Both the position numbers and the translations under genes were made by a program. Below, piece after piece: positions 6,043-8,093 of a stretch of 8,093 nt of DNA. The notes under the pieces were generated by a model. The model was not told the origin of the DNA, did no database searches, and saw only the letters and a program-made list of their open reading frames with translations. Numbering within the stretch: the first letter of the stretch is position 1; each line of letters opens with the position of its first letter. Source of the stretch: JAEYFP01 sp964566545 (GTDB lineage: Bacteria; Bacillota; Clostridia; Lachnospirales; Lachnospiraceae); NCBI GenBank assembly GCA_964566545.1, contig CAZMIX010000080.1:1-8093 (forward strand), given 5' to 3'.

Positions 6043-7569
6043 TTGGAAAATTACAGATTAAAAATCAGTAATATGTCTAAATCTTTTCCGGGCGTAAAGG
6101 CTCTGGACAGAGTTCAGCTGAATGTGAAGGCAGGCTCTGTACATGCATTGATCGGTGAAAACGGCGCAGGGAAATCAACATTGATGAAATGCCTGTTTGG
6201 TCTTTACCATCCTGAAGAAGGAAACATTGAATTGGACGGAAAAGAAGTACAAATCACCGATCCGAATACAGCACTGCAGCTTGGAATCTCTATGATACAT
6301 CAGGAATTGAACCCAATTCCTTATAGGAATGTAATTGAAAATATTTGGGTTGGCAGGTTCGATAAAAAGGGAATTGTAGTAGATGAAGAGAAAATGAAAA
6401 TAAGGACAGAGCAGCTGCTTACAGATTTGGAATTTAATATTCCGGCGAGTACTCTTGCAAAAGATCTCTCTGTTTCGCAGCTCCAGGCAATTGAAATTGC
6501 AAAGGCAGTTTCCTATGACGCAAAGGTAATTATTATGGATGAGCCCACCTCTTCATTGACTGTAGCAGAGACAAAGCATTTGTTTAAAATTATTACGCGC
6601 CTGAAGAATGAGGGAAGATCTATTATTTATATATCGCATAAATTAGAAGAAATTTTTGAAGTGGCGGATGAAATCACGGTCATGCGTGACGGACAGTATG
6701 TGGGAAATTGGAGCATAGAGAATATAACAATAGACGAACTGATTCATAAAATGGTTGGCCGTAATATGGAAGAAAGATTTCCGCCGTCGGAGGATACCAT
6801 ACGCGATGAAGTAATCCTTAAGGTAGAAGACTATACAAGTGCAGAAGAGCATTCCTTTGAGCATATTGGTTTTGAGCTTCATAAAGGAGAAATATTAGGA
6901 ATCGGAGGTCTTGTAGGCGCACAGAGAACAGAACTGGTAGAAGCGATATTCGGTTTGAGAAAAATAAAGAGCGGTACACTGACGATGAACGGAACGGTCA
7001 TTTCCAATCATTCTTCTCAGGATGCAATCAAAAATAAATTTGCGCTGCTTACCGAGGAGCGCCGTGCGACAGGAATTATACCGATGCTTTCCGTCTGGGA
7101 CAATGTTCTGGTTGTTGCATACAAAAAGCTTTCCGATAATCTGATTGGATATATTAACAAAAAGAGAATGAAAAAAGATGTGGATGCCGTCTGTAAGGAG
7201 CTGGACGTCAGAATGGCGAGCACCGAAACATTGATTAAAAATCTTTCCGGAGGAAACCAGCAAAAGGTATTAGTCGGAAGATGGCTGCTGTCTGATTGCG
7301 ATGTATTGATTTTGGACGAGCCTACAAGAGGCGTCGATGTAGGAGCCAAATATGAAATCTATAAAATCATGAGAAATTTGGCTAAGAACGGAAAGAGCAT
7401 TATCATGGTATCATCAGAAATGCCGGAACTGCTTGGGATGTCAGACAAGATCCTGATTATGTGTGAAGGGAAGATGGCCGGAATCTTGGCTAAGGACGAG
7501 GCGACACAGGTAGAAGTAATGCGTTATGCTACAAAATTTTCTAATAAGGCAAAGGAGGAAGTTTCCTAA
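6043..7569 (+). CDS. MglA/RbsA-like double-domain sugar ABC transporter ATPase
   Basis: A 508-residue fused pair of nucleotide-binding domains, the usual size for the CUT2 class (RbsA, MglA, XylG). Domain 1: Walker A GENGAGKST at 38-46, a degenerate signature LSVSQLQ at 142-148, Walker B IIMDEPTSSL at 163-172 and switch His H199. Domain 2: the Walker A position reads G-L-V-G-A-Q-R-T without the lysine, followed by signature LSGGNQQK (401-408), Walker B LILDEPTRGVD (422-432) and Ser instead of the switch His (V-S-S-E-M, 456-460). This asymmetry is normal in CUT2 ATPases, where only domain 1 is thought to be fully active. The start codon is TTG, 10 bases after AGGAAGGAG; the next ATG (codon 10) has no such site. 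It drives import of the sugar delivered by the upstream lipoprotein. Confidence 0.94.
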   Translation: MENYRLKISNMSKSFPGVKALDRVQLNVKAGSVHALIGENGAGKSTLMKCLFGLYHPEEGNIELDGKEVQITDPNTALQLGISMIHQELNPIPYRNVIENIWVGRFDKKGIVVDEEKMKIRTEQLLTDLEFNIPASTLAKDLSVSQLQAIEIAKAVSYDAKVIIMDEPTSSLTVAETKHLFKIITRLKNEGRSIIYISHKLEEIFEVADEITVMRDGQYVGNWSIENITIDELIHKMVGRNMEERFPPSEDTIRDEVILKVEDYTSAEEHSFEHIGFELHKGEILGIGGLVGAQRTELVEAIFGLRKIKSGTLTMNGTVISNHSSQDAIKNKFALLTEERRATGIIPMLSVWDNVLVVAYKKLSDNLIGYINKKRMKKDVDAVCKELDVRMASTETLIKNLSGGNQQKVLVGRWLLSDCDVLILDEPTRGVDVGAKYEIYKIMRNLAKNGKSIIMVSSEMPELLGMSDKILIMCEGKMAGILAKDEATQVEVMRYATKFSNKAKEEVS

Positions 7570-8093
7570 ATGAATATAAAGATTGAGGGCAGTAAGCTTG
7601 CCAAAATAAAGAAAATTTTAATTGATAAGGCACTTGTAATTGTTTTGCTGTTTATGATTATTGGTATTATTATAATAGAGCCGTCCTTTTTACAGTGGCG
7701 TGTATTTACGGATATTATTACACAATCTGCCGTAAAGATGATCTGTGCGCTGGGTCTGATGTTTCCGCTGTTGATTGGAGGAACAGATCTTGCCGGCGGC
7801 AGACAGGTCGGCTTGGCGGCAGTGCTTGTGGCATCCATGTCTCAGATGGCCGATTATTCAAATAAATTTTGGCCCAACCTTCCTGAAATTCCTATTTTGA
7901 TACCGGTTCTGATTACCATTGCAGTCGTAGCCGTGATTGGCTATGCAAACGGTTTTATGGTATCAAAACTAAAAATGGCTCCGTTCATTGCGACCTTTGG
8001 TATGTCCACAATTGTCTATGGTATCAATTGTCTTTATTTTGCAAAAAAACCAAACAATTCACAGCCGATTGGAGGAATTCGTGAAGACCTGAG
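7570..8093 (+). CDS. MglC-like sugar ABC transporter permease (3' end outside window)
   Basis: The first 174 codons of an inner-membrane permease of the CUT2 class, normally about 330 residues. After a basic N-terminus, a hydrophobic helix covers about 21-36. Then come IGGTDLAGGRQVGLAAVLVA (69-88), a hydrophobic stretch at about 108-125, NGFMVSKLKMAPFIATFG (127-144) and VYGINCLYF (149-157). The GGTDLAGGRQVG and YGIN-LY motifs match MglC closely and separate it from RbsC-type permeases. The ATG directly follows the ATPase stop (TAA-ATG), with AGGAGG 11 bases upstream inside the ATPase gene, so translation of the two is probably coupled. No stop or frameshift is visible; the gene is cut only by the window edge. 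Confidence 0.93.
   Translation, partial: MNIKIEGSKLAKIKKILIDKALVIVLLFMIIGIIIIEPSFLQWRVFTDIITQSAVKMICALGLMFPLLIGGTDLAGGRQVGLAAVLVASMSQMADYSNKFWPNLPEIPILIPVLITIAVVAVIGYANGFMVSKLKMAPFIATFGMSTIVYGINCLYFAKKPNNSQPIGGIREDL

Overview
The window looks like chromosomal DNA from a Gram-positive Clostridia bacterium, most likely a Lachnospiraceae gut commensal. The grounds are moderate-to-low GC genes separated by very AT-rich spacers, strong AGGAGG-type ribosome binding sites, a lipoprotein with an LTAC lipobox and an acidic linker, a GntR/UTRA regulator, and a tRNA-Cys without an encoded CCA. The genus cannot be fixed from the sequence alone.

Region 1 (1-1866) is a gene-poor, accessory-looking flank. 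It opens with the 3' two-thirds of a tRNA-Cys(GCA), followed by a near-ideal hairpin (138-175). Next comes one intact minus-strand gene of the DUF5131 / phage Gp37-Gp68 'three-Cys-motif' family. Upstream of that gene is a graveyard: the C-terminal end of a VOC/glyoxalase-type gene (-), two out-of-frame pieces of an AraC-family regulator (-), and the last 36 or so codons of an unidentified membrane protein (+) that still has its terminator (1569-1617). A quiet AT-rich spacer of about 250 bp follows.

Region 2 (1867-8093) is a complete-looking regulatory unit and the front of a sugar-uptake and catabolism operon. A GntR/HutC-type repressor (-) is divergent from a PfkB-family sugar kinase (+). 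Behind the kinase, on the same strand and closely spaced, lie a class II ketose-phosphate aldolase, an MglB-like sugar-binding lipoprotein, an MglA-like double ATPase, and an MglC-like permease cut off by the window edge. Both divergent promoters carry a copy of the same 17-bp sequence (TACRAAYGTACGWACAA, 14 of 17 identical). Each copy sits about 30 bp from its start codon, which points to repression and autoregulation by the GntR protein.

Read together, the operon would bind a hexose-like sugar outside the cell, import it with an Mgl-type ABC transporter, phosphorylate it with the PfkB kinase and split it with the aldolase to DHAP plus an aldehyde. The binding-protein pocket can be aligned by eye to E. 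coli MglB. Every sugar-contacting position I could map is kept except one (His152 becomes Gln). The true substrate is therefore probably a glucose- or galactose-like pyranose or a modified relative, but it is not settled here; any isomerase would lie downstream of the window. A strong stem-loop between the binding-protein and ATPase genes, plus a TTG start for the ATPase, probably sets the excess of binding protein over transporter. I found no CRISPR array, insertion sequence, riboswitch or replication origin. The most unusual items are the assembly of a pyranose importer with a ketose-type kinase and aldolase, the paired operators, and the mosaic of gene remnants.
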